NCBI GenBank assembly: GCA_036346355.1
Contig: CM070576.1
Location: forward strand, 56,095,712-56,159,711
Direction of reading: 5' to 3'
DNA length: 64,000 nucleotides
From: Rhipidocladum racemiflorum
Taxonomy: Eukaryota; Streptophyta; Magnoliopsida; Poales; Poaceae
Part shown: positions 33,357 through 45,328 of the stretch, piece by piece
Layout of the letters: each line of letters starts with the position of its first letter
Numbering within the stretch: position 1 is the stretch's first letter
Translations under genes and position numbers: made by a program
The notes under the pieces: generated by a model
Database searches by the model: none
What the model was told of the DNA's origin: nothing
Seen by the model: only the letters and a program-made list of their open reading frames with translations

Positions 33357-35130
33357 CAAGGTTCCAAATCTCGATTTTAGATGAAATCTCGGAGGGGATC
33401 GGAATCTAAAATTTTAGTGAGATCTCAAAATTTCAGATAAATTTTGAACAAAATCTAAAAAGTAAAATTCAAATCTGTTTTTTTACTGGGATCTTCGAGA
33501 TCTCAGCTGAAATTGCAAATTTTAACTAAGTGAGAAATGGTTGAAACGATGTCAAAAAAATTTTAAAAAAAAATGGATGGTCCTGACACATCATTAATAT
33601 TTTCATAAAAATTTAGATGATGATCAAGTCTGAGAAATTTTTAAAATTATGACAGTACTATTGTCCTTATAAAAGGCTAACCAGCAAAATTCAACAGAAT
33701 AAAAAATGGTTCAAATCATGTTAGAATTTTTTTTAAAAAAAAATTGGATGGTCTTAACACATCGCTAATATTCACATGAAAAGTTCAAATGATTTCCAAA
33801 TATGATGAATTTTTAAAAATTCTAACAATGCTACTATCCTAATAAAAGGCTAGTCGATAAATTTCAATTGAATGAAAAATGGTCCAAACCACGTTAGAAA
33901 ATTTTAAAAAAATTTGCGAATGGTACTGACACATTATTAATGTTCTCATACAATTTTTAGATAATTATCAGGCCTGATAAATTTTCAAAATTTTTGATAG
34001 TGCTATTATCCTGATAAAAGCCTGGTGATAAATACATAGTTTTGATTGAGCAACCAAAAAAATGTTTAGAATTTTTGAAACTTTTAGAAAATGATGCTTA
34101 AGTAATACTTAAGCTCTCACAAAATTTTTGGATCATGATCACACACAAGTGAATTTATCAAATTCTAACAAGGGTAATGTATCATGAAGGGTGCTGAGGC
34201 AATGCTTAAGCTTGCAATACATTGACTGTACTTAAGCTCAACAGACCTAAGTACTTAAAATCAAGGACAAATCTTCCAGCCAACATGTAGGGTGAAAAAG
34301 CATAGACCTAAACACTTAAGCTCAACAACACTGGCCAACATTTAAGGTGAAGTCCAGTCAGTTCTAGTCCTAAAAAACACCAACCCAGTACACAAAATCA
34401 TGAATCCGGCATAAAGAAGCTAAATTTCAGTGATACATGATAAAGTTTTGGAGCTACATGATGAAATTTTTAGCTAAAAACGAGATTATTTGGTTAGATG
34501 TGTTCATACTTCAGAGCCTTCAGACTTTAGAGTGTATGCTTGTACAGTTTACAATTTTCGATTGAGCAACCAAATGTAGGTTTAATTTTTTTTTGAAACT
34601 TTTAGAGAAGGGTGCTGAGGCAATGCTTAATCTCTTCTAAAAATTTTGGATCATGATCACACTCGAGCGAATTTGTAAAATTCTGACACGATAACTAAGA
34701 CTGTCTTAGTTTTGTTCATTCTGTTTTTAAATTTTTAAATATCACAAATGAATTTTAATTATTTTGAAAATTTTTTTGTATAATCATAGACTGGTAATGA
34801 TGGTACCATAATTATTGAGAGCATGATCAAGCTCATAAATTTTTTGTAAAAATATGACAGTATTTCTAATATTTTTATAAAACATCTCAAAATTTCAGAT
34901 TTTTAACAAATGTTCATGGAAGATGACATTTTTAAAGGTTATTGATCCTAATCTGGCCCTCAAAAGTCAAAATTTGGTATAAAAAAATCCCTAGCTTTCG
35001 GCAAAATTTGCCAAAATTAACGAAAATATTGTAGCAATTTGAATTTTTTTCAAAAAAAAAATATCTGGTTTGGATTTTGAATCTCGACGGGGAGGGGGGA
35101 TCCGAGATTTCACCAGGATTTTTAATCTTG
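33357..35130. mobile_element. Larger hAT-like element (1.77 kb) with internal tandem repeats
   Basis: The left end CAAGGTTCCAAATC and the right end AATCTTG are weakly inverted. A better inverted match lies just inside: gatgaaatctcgga near 33381 against tccgagatttcacc near 35101. The flanks gtcatggc (33349-33356) and gtcagggg (35131-35138) agree at 6 of 8 bases, a decayed 8-bp duplication. The ends resemble those of the CAGGGTT family. No ORF was found. Confidence 0.55.
33534..34045. repeat. Three tandem copies of an approximately 171-bp unit
   Basis: The block aaatggtt...cgatgt...gatggtcctgacacatcattaa...ttataaaaggct recurs with start points about 171 bp apart. The gatggt-like word is at 33576, 33747 and 33918. 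Copies are diverged by substitutions and short gaps. The array lies inside the 33357-35130 element. Confidence 0.7.
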
Positions 35131-36516
35131 GTCAGGGGCATAGCCATCGGGAAGGTTTCGTTTAGCTCGAGCCCACCTTTTGATCATTTGATATTAAGTA
35201 CCCTATCTAGCACAAGCATTCAATTTTGTGTATAGTGGTGGTGAATGTACATGTGCTTGGGTGCAATTAAAGGAAGAAAAAGCTTTGCTAAGTGGTGAGC
35301 TGCTTCCTAGACCATGCGGCTTGGTGAGTCACTGCTGGTTGAAGATCTAATTTAGCAATTGGTAACTTTGCTTATTGTATGCAAAACTGGAATCGAAACT
35401 TAGACGTACATAGAGACCATAGGGAGAGGAGGTTGACACCCCTCCTTCGCGTGGACATGGTAGGCCACTGAGTCGGGAGTGCTTAGCACACGTCACGGGG
35501 AATCAGCGATTGTGAGGGCACGATGAGAGCGTTGAGTGGAAGTCGAGGAGTCAGCGAGGGCACATATGTGCGGCAATGAAGAGCGAGTAGGTAAGGTGGC
35601 GCGGTGTGAGTTGGCAAGTTTCTAACTGGCTAAGTAGGCTGCCCGCAACAGTAAATAGGCAATGTGTGTCTTTCTTCTGATGTATAATTTTTCTATTACT
35701 CTTAACTATATGAATAGATTGAATAGAACCAATAGCTTATTTGCTCAATTGATTGGTATCAACTTATTTATAGATTATCAAAAGTTTGACAAATGAATGT
35801 TTCACAAATATTTCTCAAATAATGAAGTACTAGTAGTAATCCTCGAACCGATAAGAACACAATAAAAGTTATCTCATATGTCTGTCTTAATTTAGCCTGA
35901 TCCTTGGAACAAACCCTCCATTTTCATTTTGGCCTCGCTACTGTTTCATGCGTTGTTAATGGATGCGGACGCTTTGTGGATCTATGAGATGCTGCTAGTC
36001 TGAATCTACTATATTATATACTCCCTCCAAATTATCGTTTTGAATATCAATATGGTCTCCAAAACATATGTTTAATCACTAAATTTTATTATAATATATT
36101 CATAAATCCTAATAAAATTATAATACTATGCAAGTATTTTTTAAGATAAATATACACATATGATTTTCATGTATCCAATTTAATTTATTATAAAGATATT
36201 AACCATTAAAGTTTCAAAATTTTGGTCCCACGACATAACTTTTCGTGACCGAAGAAGTACATGGAAACCAAAATTGGGAAGGGCGCCCGTTCTCTCCGTA
36301 TTCCCGTACAGATGTTGACCTGAGCATGTGATGCACAAACATTCTGTGTTGGGCCGGAATGTTTTCCAGGGTAATTCATCAACGGTTTCTTTCGGCCCAT
36401 GCTCTCAGTCCCGGGCTAAAAGCTGTCGTGCACATGTAAGCCCGGTACTAGTCCTGAAGACCTCGTGCATCTCGAGAAAAAGATACTACGAAACGAAGTA
36501 CGACGACATCATATTT
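35131..36516. other. Intergenic, no gene seen; truncated Stowaway-like fragment near 36030
   Basis: There is no credible ORF. At 36030 the bases tactccctcc look like a Stowaway-type end followed by an AT-rich body to about 36230, but the matching right end is missing. 36206-36516 holds short GC-richer sequence without a recognisable gene. Confidence 0.35.
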
Positions 36517-36872
36517 AGGGTTAGGGGTGATAATGGGCTGAAGTCTAGCACAAGTTTAATTTAAATCTAAATTTTTGTTTCTTTGATCCAGTCTAGTCTA
36601 AATCTATAATAAGCCTAGGTCCAATCCAGGCCCAAATAAAAGCTTGGACCTTGATCATTTACATGTAAAATATTAATGTAGATGTGACCAGAATTAACAC
36701 ATAATACATGATATACAACGATTTAGTAGAAAAACGTAAGGTCCAAGCCTGGTCCAATCTGGTGTAGATCTAGTCCAAATAGCTATAAATCCAAAATGAG
36801 TCCAATCCATTTGCAGTTTTGGACCGGTCTAATCCAAAAGCCTAGACCAGTCCAAGCCCATTGTCACCCCTA
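36517..36872. mobile_element. hAT-type MITE with ttaggggtgataatgggc ends
   Basis: Inverted ends ttaggggtgataatgggc (from 36521) and gcccattgtcacccctaa (to 36872) bound about 350 bp rich in ggtcca/tggacc words. The flanks tcatattt (36509-36516) and tcatatct (36873-36880) agree at 7 of 8 bases. The extra aggg at the left border leaves that end uncertain by a few bases. Confidence 0.7.
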
Positions 36873-36929
36873 ATCATATCTAGGACCCTACGACAGTGGA
36901 ATTCTGCAAACAGCTGAATTATAAAACTA

Positions 36930-37560
36930 TCTCTAATTTAGTTGTAAATATAGCATTTTATTGTATAAAAAATCAACCTACAATTAATAAAGAGAGAAAA
37001 AAAAGTTAATATCCCCTATTTTCTTTGTTTATCTATTAGATTATTCTTCTAGTATTCTTAATTAGTATTGAAACTGATCTACAACCATTAGTTTATTATT
37101 CAATAAGTTATAAGTACAAAACACTCTAGGACAAAATGGTATGCCGTCAATCCCGATGCTATTAGATTAGTTCCGTAGGTTAATTTTTGCTCGCTTTACT
37201 CTACATGATTTTCTTGCTAATTAGGATTCTAGATTCGATTTACTATACATGGGATTACTGTTCATCGCTTAGTCCATATGCGCTCGCTGCTACGTGCTCC
37301 ATTGGCTAAACCGCTGGCCTTCAGTTTGTGCCACGCGCGCACGCCACCGTCACCACACAAGCCTGCCGCTCCATGCACAATAGACATCGTCGCCGCACGA
37401 GTCCGTAAGTATAAATATAGTACTTTATTGTATAAAAAAATTAATCTAGAATTTTTATAGAAAAGAATATCCCATACATCTGTTCATCTGCTAGTACTAT
37501 CGTTCCTTGAGTTTTCATGATTGTCTATGAAATTGATTACCGGTTTATTGTTCGATAGTC
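36930..37560. repeat. Diverged direct duplication (about 160-bp blocks)
   Basis: The block at about 36940-37115 (aaatatagcattttattgtataaaaaat ... tattaga ... gtttattattcaataa) is repeated at about 37408-37560 (aaatatagtactttattgtataaaaaaat ... gctagta ... gtttattgttcgata). The intervening 290 bp has no gene. This may be an old local duplication or two copies of one mobile element. Confidence 0.45.
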
Positions 37561-38127
37561 CAGGGCTAGACACGCTGCGCCACTGACGCATTGGCCTGCA
37601 ACGCTCTGCTCCGCTGCCTGTACGTGGAAACGTGGATGGCATCACCAACGTAACGCAAACAGCGTCCGTGTCAGCCTGCTTGTCGTTGGCCAGTGGCCGA
37701 GAGCAGCGGCAAAAGGGTACTACCAACAGAGGGGGCCCAGCCTAGCCGTGTTTTGTACCGGTGGTATCGTAGTAGCTGAGGCCTGGCTCTGAGCCGGGAC
37801 CAACGGTCGCTCGCACGAGCAGGGGCCCAGCCTAGCAGAAGTGTTATCCTCTGCTGCTTTCGTTTTCTGTTCAAAAGGTGTCTGCTTTCTTTTATTTATG
37901 GAGCTGCTTGTAATTGCACAGCCAGCTCCAGCAGCTTGCGACAGTGTATGGCCATTAGGCCCTGACTGTGCAGACTCCCTACGAGATCTGAGAGCTGAGC
38001 CTATAATCTTCGCATTTGGCAGTTATATACGTATGGCACAAGGCAACAACGGGAGGAGACAAGATGATAGCAATTGGCACAACACGACCTTCTGCCTGAC
38101 GCCTCAACTGCGTTGCATATGAAGTTT
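37561..38127. other. Intergenic, no gene seen
   Basis: GC-moderate spacer. A gggcccagcctagc word occurs twice (about 37734 and 37826). Short ORFs here lack any family signature. Confidence 0.4.
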
Positions 38128-38656
38128 AGGAAAAATTGAGTAAATAAACCACAGTTAAATCAAAATTGAAAAAATAACCAGCAGTAAAATGGAATACGGT
38201 GAATAGCAGTTAATTCCGCCAGGCGACATGGTTTCCGCTGCATGGAATGGTGGAAACGTGGCTTCCGCCACACCACCCGGCGGAAGCGCTGTTTCTGCCA
38301 CCCCAGGTGGCTTCCGCCACACCGTGTGGTGGAAACGGGTGGCTTCCGCCACACCATACGGTGGAAGCCGGGTTGCACCGAAAGTCTCGCACGGAAAGAC
38401 ATGCGGTCCGTAGATAGCAGAAAATTTTGGTGCATGTGCCCATGTGGCTTCCGCCACCCTATGTGGCCGAAACCACTCTTTCCGCCAACTCCCATGGTGG
38501 AAGCCATACCATACGGCGGAAGCCCACCTTCCACCGCACCATCTGGCGGAAGCCACGCCGCCTGGCGGGAGCCACCTCCATTCATCGCATTTGAATTTAC
38601 TGCAGGTTATTTTCTCAATTTTGATTTAACTGTGAGTTATTTACTCAATTTTTCCT
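38128..38656. mobile_element. Long-TIR element (61-bp arms) filled with short palindromes
   Basis: The arms at 38128-38188 and 38596-38656 match as inverted repeats at all but about five positions (ends aggaaaaattgagtaaata / tatttactcaatttttcct). The flanks gaagttt (38121-38127) and ggagttt (38657-38663) agree at 6 of 7. The 370-bp interior is a run of 20-40 bp palindromic units built on cttccgcca/tggcggaag, each with a different short centre (for example cttccgccacacc with ggtggaagc). The superfamily is uncertain. It sits about 730 bp beyond the stop codon of the TRM gene. Confidence 0.75.
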
Positions 38657-39387
38657 GGAGTTTATCCTGGTAAACAGCCCGAGAAACAGGTCTTTTCCAT
38701 TGGAAACGTCCATCTGTATGGATTCTCGCAGACTTCACGGGCATATGGTTCCAACAAACCCAAGTACCCAACTCACAACCAGATTAGACTAACAAATCTG
38801 GCTATCTGCTCCGGTGCTTAAGCTAATGCTGCTGTACATTGATATAATCAAAAGATACCATCCAGAATAGAAAATCTAAGACCCGAGGAATGTGCAGAGC
38901 TGACAAGAGCTACTCATTACCTTGTCTTGGTTATACCGAATAAACCATGCTAGATTGGCTCATTAAGACATCCTGCTCTTTCTTAATCCGTTCAGATCTC
39001 AAGACAACAGGATGCCAACTGACACCAGCATGTATTTTACTCTTTGCCAATACATGGAGCAATGTTCTGTTGCACCTTAAAGTCAAAAGACACATGGGCC
39101 TTGCAATTCTTTTTCTTCCCCAAAACTTACAAAATACTGACACCATGATGGTGCCACATAGTACTAACATGAGAGCTCTGACTAACTATTTCTTCTACAG
39201 GATATCTACAGGACTGCACAACTGGCATGATATGGCCAGCAGGGTTCTACAGCCTGCAGTGCACTACAGGTATATGCAGAAGAAACTACATGGACTTTTA
39301 CAAGCTATGAAGACGCTGAAGAATTATTTCAGCACAACAATTTTAAGAGCAGTTCTCATAGGATACAGCACACACCGCAATTGCTTC
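38657..39387. other. TRM gene 3' flank, no gene seen
   Basis: This stretch follows the TRM stop codon on the minus strand and probably includes its 3' UTR. A 192-codon plus-strand frame (38947-39525) overlaps the TRM last exon and has no family signature, so it is not called. Confidence 0.4.
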
Positions 39388-42300
39388 CTAGAGATTTGGC
39401 ATTTGCATACCGATAATATGCTGCGGAAAACAAATCGCAAGATCCTCCACTGCTTCTCCGACAAGCTCCTCCAGCACCCCATTTGCAATCTGTTTTGTGT
39501 TCTCATCCGCTTCCAATCTCATTAACTTCATCCAACCTCTTCCTTCCACCTCCTGCTGCACAATTCTTTCCAACATTGCTCCAGCATTGTCGTCCTCGTC
39601 TGCCACAGACCTCCCTGCTACGCAAAGCCAATCCCTCACAAGACTCCATACTTCTTCCCCCAAAGCTTGACATAATGTCTCTCTCCATGCTCCGCAGCCT
39701 GCTTTGCTCCATGGGTATGTGCTTAGTAAGGCGTCCTGGCCAATCTCAACTAAGGCCATATTTACACAATCAAAAAGAAGCTTTTGGCTTGACCTTCGCT
39801 CCCTCGATTTAGCGGCCTCCTCCTTGCGGTCAAGGAACTTGTCACACAATGCAGGATCAAGAGGGCAATCAGGCAAGTACCACCCTGTGAAAGCCATACT
39901 CAACCGCAGATTGCCTAATCCAGCAGATGATACTATCTTTTGTACAAGGGCATGACATTCCAATTCATCATCATCATCTACATTGGAAAACTTCGGAGAG
40001 CCAGCTAACGGTGAACGTGAGTTGGTATCCTCCCATGATAATGAGCGGGCAACAGACTCAATTACAGGGGACCGTAAGGCAACTCCTAAATATATAATCA
40101 GAACATGTAGTCAGTATATGAACAAAGAGAGGCAATGGCAAGCTCAAGAGTCAGAACAGGTGGCAAACTTACTCTCATTGCAGAAAGAAGTGCTTCTTGA
40201 TGAATGAGGATCGTTACTGTTGCTATCTTCAAATGATGCATCAAGAACTGAAGTAGGACTAGGTTGATCACGAATACATTTTACGCCACCATTTGATCTT
40301 AGTCCCTCAATATATCCACTTGGACAGTCAGAAGATGTCGGTACTTCGACGGAACCAACATCCTGCTACATGTCTCTTCATCAGTTACTGAGAGTAAGAA
40401 AACTGGAGAACGGAGCAATAATCTTTTAAAAAAGTTCAAAAAAAAAACTCATTGTCATACTGGGAGAGAAATATTGCTGTAGACCAACGGAACAGTAAAA
40501 ACAAGCAGTAAAGTATAGTTTGAGATAAGCGCGTACTTTTGAAGAAACGATTGTTTCAATGGAGGAATTATCAGCTTTGTCCTTGCGAAATGCCATTTGT
40601 TCATCAGCACCAAGATTATGATCAGTCTCTGATTGCATGCTGCCAAGGCTCGTGACTTCAACCCTCTCCTTGGAGCTATCAGATGAGAGGGTGTTTTTCT
40701 CTTTTGTCAGCTTTTTACTTCTAGGGAAGAAAAGACTCGAAACTTTCCCCTTGAATGATAATTTTCCTTTACCTGACCTTGCAACCACCTTTGATGTTTT
40801 GCAACCTTCAGAATTTTCTGACTGGGCACTCACTGCTATGTTGTCAAACATTGATGATGACACCGGGACAGATTTTGATCTTGCTAAATTCTTTGGAGAG
40901 ATTTCCCCATTTTCATCCTCCTCTCTCAAAGTAGACATGCACGTAGCTTGCATGCTCAAGTCATTTTCTGTGCCACACGACTGGCTACTTGAAACAGAAT
41001 TTATCCCAGCAACAGCTTCTTCTTTCTTAGCTACTTGTAGGGATAGCATCTCACCCAAAGTGCTTGAGCTCCTTGGCAGCTGCACTTGTTCTTGACTGAT
41101 CTCATTATATGCTGCTATCGCCCATCTCTCTGAAAGCCGTTTTTTGGCCTCCCTGATCACAGATGACTCAGGTGAACGTGAATGATGTCGCCTGCTAAAA
41201 GTAGAACCTGAGTAAGGGCTGTTATATCTTTTGATGTAATCCCAGGAATGTTGCGACACTGGACTGACTACCTCCGAGTCACTTAGGCTACCACCTTCTT
41301 CATCAATGTAGTCAACTTCTGACCTACCGATAGAGCTCTCATCTCCACCATACCCATTTGAGTATACAGAAGATAACAAAGACTCATCCCGCCGATGATG
41401 ACCCTCTGGCAGGTAATGAACCAAACCATGCAATACTTCTCTAGATCCTAGGGTCGATGCATCATCTTCTAAACCTCCAAAAAAGCCTGTCCTCTCGGTC
41501 AGTTCAGATGGAGCTGCTTGGGGAGTTAGCCTGGCATGTGTTCTAGTAGGTTTCCCAGGGCTAGGCTTTAACACCACTATCCTAGTTGGCTGGGAGAAGG
41601 TATCTTCTGCCGAATGAGATCTCTGGTGAGTCTTTCCCATCACAAGTTCAGTTTCTTTACTAGCTCGGTGTGTTCTGGTTTTTCTTACCCCTTTATTCTC
41701 AACATATTTAATTGGTTTCAACACCGTAATGCGCTTTGTCTGAGCCGGTGCTGGCATTGTGTGGAGTCCATTCAGCTGCTTCGAGAAAACAGAGTTTGGC
41801 TCTTCAAGAAATTTCAGAAACAAATCCTTATTCAAACTTAGAACCTCAAGAGCTTCTTGAAACTCTTTTGAATGAAGGAGATTCTCATTTGTGGCAAGGC
41901 GTTTTGCTTCCATGAACTTCTGTCGAACAACTTCCATCCTAATGTTGCTCTTGTTCTCAGAAGACCTTCCCCTAGGAAAAGTTTGGTCCTGAAGATGGTG
42001 TTTTCTTAATGGATCTTCACAGACTTCATACACATCCTTAAATTCAACTGTTTCCTTGGGGCCTATGTGTATGTCCCGTGTTGTCCTGCTGTAATGGTGC
42101 TGATCTTGCTGCTGTAGGTGCCTGTTGGTTGCTGCCAAGTTGTCATGTGAATGACTTCTCTTCAAATTTCTTTTAGCAGAATGTGATACTGGTTCCTGGT
42201 CAGGTAGATCATCTTCAAGCCCCATTAATCTGGCAACGACACTAGGTGGCTTTCTCTTCCATTCCACTTCATTCGACATCTCCTTTGCCGGTAGCATCTT

Positions 42301-43188
42301 CATTGGACTTGCATTTGATTTGTTGCTTGAGGAGCTCCTAGTACTAGCTCCCTGATTCAACGAGATCCATATCAGAACAAACAATAATCAAGACTGACTT
42401 ACATTAAATTTTGTAGTTGCTGTCTAGCTATATATTTAAAAGGAACAATCTGACCAGGAGAATCGGAGAACAAATTGAAAGAACAAATGGTAGAATGGGG
42501 TGCATGACATGATACTCACTAGTTTGTCCTCTACACAAACGTTACCAGGATCAGCGGTTCTCTTGACATCTTGCCGGTTTCTACGAACTGGAGAACCTGA
42601 AAGACAGAAGCTAAATCAAATGAGAAGTTTCATGCCTGGTAATATGAGCTAACACAAATGGAACACTGTCAACTTTGATCTTTAGACCAGTGTGTTGCAA
42701 AGAAATAGCAAGGGAACTTTTTGAATATGGTCAAATCTAAGAAGGGCAAAACATCCAAAAGGAAAAGACAAACAAAACATGCCATCATCTAAAGGGAAAA
42801 CGTCTAACATTATGCAAAGGAATCATTGTCCATGCAATGCAATAACATCTAGCCCCAAACAAAGAGGAAATCGACAACAGTTGTGCAAGCAAATCTGCAA
42901 AATCTTACACCCCACCCGCACCAAGTACCATTTCTAGAAAAGTGGCATTTATCTCAAGTAGCACTGAAGTAGACACAATTGAATATACACATTAGAAAAG
43001 TAAAATAATTGCAGATCACTTGCATTCAACAACATTGCAAAGAAAAACACAAAGTCGAAGGAATTTATTATTTACGTACTGTCTCTGTTAGCTCGATTGG
43101 TGAGCACCTTCGTGCTGGTCATCCCCGCACTCAGGTCGAACAAGCTGATCATTGCCTTCTTCTTATAAAAAACACTGCCTCCGAGCAT
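39388..43188 (-). CDS. TRM (TON1-recruiting motif) family protein with DUF4378
   Basis: The five coding exons on minus are 43188-43080, 42596-42520, 42351-40537, 40362-40173 and 40085-39388. All have GT/AG borders and the sum is exactly 962 codons plus stop. Landmarks: ISLFDLSAGM near the N-terminus, VARLMGLE at residues 101-108 (the signature TRM motif), PSPTSVLD at about 701-708, and a C-terminal DUF4378-type domain from about residue 770. Between them is a long Ser/Arg/Lys-rich, probably disordered region. TRM proteins bring TON1 and PP2A regulators to cortical microtubules, and LONGIFOLIA-type members control cell elongation and grain shape in grasses (family knowledge). The subgroup here cannot be fixed by eye. 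The first in-frame ATG of exon 1 is used, and a non-coding upstream exon probably exists near 45067. The gene is intact. Confidence 0.9.
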
Positions 43189-45066
43189 GACACCATTTAT
43201 GTAGGTTGTAGAGTCCTGAAAAACATAGTTATGGCAAGAAATTAAGTGAAACGACACGAGGGACCTGAAACATCACCAACCATGCTTGTACCTGAGATTC
43301 ACAAAGCCAATCAACCTAACTAAAACACAAGAGCATTATAGGTAGCTGGTACTGACAACTAGCAGGTCAGCATAGCTAAGCATACAGTGAAGAGGCTTGG
43401 GAAGCTATTAGCATTTGACGCCTTAAATTTGAACCAATGGGGCTTGAGGTCAGATGTTATTACTGTAGCAAGATGCCGTCCTATCAGGGCAACTTCAACA
43501 CACACATGACATGCCTAAGGCTGGAATTCTGCAGGCGTCAGTAGGCCATTGGTAAGCACAGTTCCTGGCCCTGTTCTTGTTTAAAACCAGAAGAAGGAAA
43601 AATGGCACGTCCAACGAAAAGATACGATGGGGACTGAGCAACACCAGGCAAGATGGAAAAGTGGAATGTAGCAGCGTACAGGAGGTAACATAAAGCAAAT
43701 GCACAGTGCAGTTGGATGGAAATAATTACAAATCCATGATTACCATCAAAAGAAATATTACTGTGAGAAAGGCTTTTAAAGGCTGCACTTTCTGGTCAGG
43801 TAAACATCGGTAAGCACAAGTTCACAGCTCACAGGAGAGAGAACGTAAAAGGAACTCGACCTTGTACTCCATGGAAGCCAAAACTCGAGTTTTTCTTTGA
43901 AATTAGCCAAAAGCTCTCGCATTCACTTAAGAAGGAAATAGCCGAGCTACACTCAGCTCTCAACCGCGAGCACGCGCGTCCAGCTCCGTGTGCTCACCTG
44001 GCGCACGCACCAACCGAGTGTCACTCGAGCTGTTAACTTCAAGATGCTTCAATCAAGAAAACATATTTCAAGAGAGAAAAAAATGAGAAACTAATAGAGA
44101 AAACTACAGAACTATGCAGTGAGGGTAACGAGATTGTACGTATAGGCCCCGAAGGAATCTTGCAGCTGCGCAGTTTTTAAGGCCCCATTTTTCTCAGCGG
44201 AATTCCATCGGTAAGAAAAAGGGAGAGACGGTGATTAGAGCGGAGGAGACGTACAAAGACAAGGAAGAACTACGAAGAATGAGAAGAACGAGACGTAGCG
44301 TACGCTGAAGGCCAAACGCACCCTGAAGCCGAAAGCAAAAGAAAAGGGAGTTCTTACTAAAGTCTGCGGTTTTCACAGGGGAGGAGGAGAAACACCAAGA
44401 ACCCGAAGCTTTCCACGCGGAATGCGGCCGCTGAATTCCCCAATTTCAATCCGGAAATCAAGAGGAGCGGAGGCGTACGAGGGCGAACCACTGTGCTACT
44501 GAGGTGGGGGTTCGGAGCCGGATGGTACAGAGGCGAGGGAATCTTGCAGCCAACAGGCGGAGCGTTTAAAGTGTAAAGGCTGCATCTCCTCTCAAATTGC
44601 TCGTCAGAGAACATCGCGAGCTGCAGGAAGGGAGCAGGCCCGAGACGCGCGTCCGAGCAATAAATTCTCGGGCGCGGGAGCGGAAAGCGACGGGAGGAAC
44701 CGGAAAAAGGTGGCGCCTTTACGCCAGCATCGATGGGAATTTCGATCTGAGGGATCATAAACTGAGCTCAGATCTTTGCAAGCTCTTCTGCACAAAACTG
44801 GCCCCGAATTGCGGGTTGAATCGCATCCACCAAATGCAACCCAAAACTGCAAACACCTCGCCTAAGAAAGATCGCCCAAATCAAGTGCGGCACACAATCC
44901 ATGGTCTAACACTCCAAAGCACAAATTTTGCGGAGAAACGGCGTGAAATTCTGAGCAACAAAAAGAAAAAGGAAAGAACCCGCTCATCTCGCGTATTCCG
45001 GGGAAGAAAGAAGGGAAAAGAGGATGAGAGAAAATAACAGGAAATCAGGAATCAGGAAGCGCGCAC
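43189..45066 (-). other. TRM 5' UTR/intron region, no other gene seen
   Basis: Exon 1 is preceded by an acceptor (exon starts at 43215, after TTTTTCAG on minus). The 1.9 kb upstream looks like a leader intron: AT-rich to about 44,000, then GC-richer. ORFs at 44357-44758 and 44597-45037 show no family features. Confidence 0.45.
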
Positions 45067-45200
45067 CTATGGCCAGGCGGGGGAGAGCATTCGCCGGCGG
45101 CGAGTGCGGCGGGGACGGAGAAGTGTGCAGTGGGAGCGCCACGCTAAACGACGGGATGGATGGGAGGGCGGTTGGTGGTGGAATTTAACCAGCTTTTGCG
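45067..45200 (-). other. Possible non-coding first exon of the TRM gene
   Basis: On minus, a GC-rich stretch ends CTGGCCATAG followed by GTGCGC, a plausible donor at 45066. Pyrimidine-rich sequence around 45200-45265 would lie upstream of it. This is inference from position and composition. Transcript data would settle it. Confidence 0.35.
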
Positions 45201-45328
45201 AACTGTTTCTTGTTTGTTCTTCCTTCTTTATTTTTTTTTTTCTGTTTCTTTTTTCTCGTTTCTTTTCTTTTGCTTCGCGCGTCCACCACGTCCACGCCAA
45301 GCCACGCCGCTCCCTCGTGGGTTGCGCG

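Noticed and set aside
39388..39955. Plus-strand frames over the TRM last exon (38947-39525, 39483-39812, 39704-39955)
   Set aside because: They are antisense to a well-supported conserved exon and have no family features.
44357..45037. Frames of 82-146 codons upstream of the TRM coding exons
   Set aside because: They overlap on both strands in what is probably a leader intron/UTR region, with no motifs or splice support.
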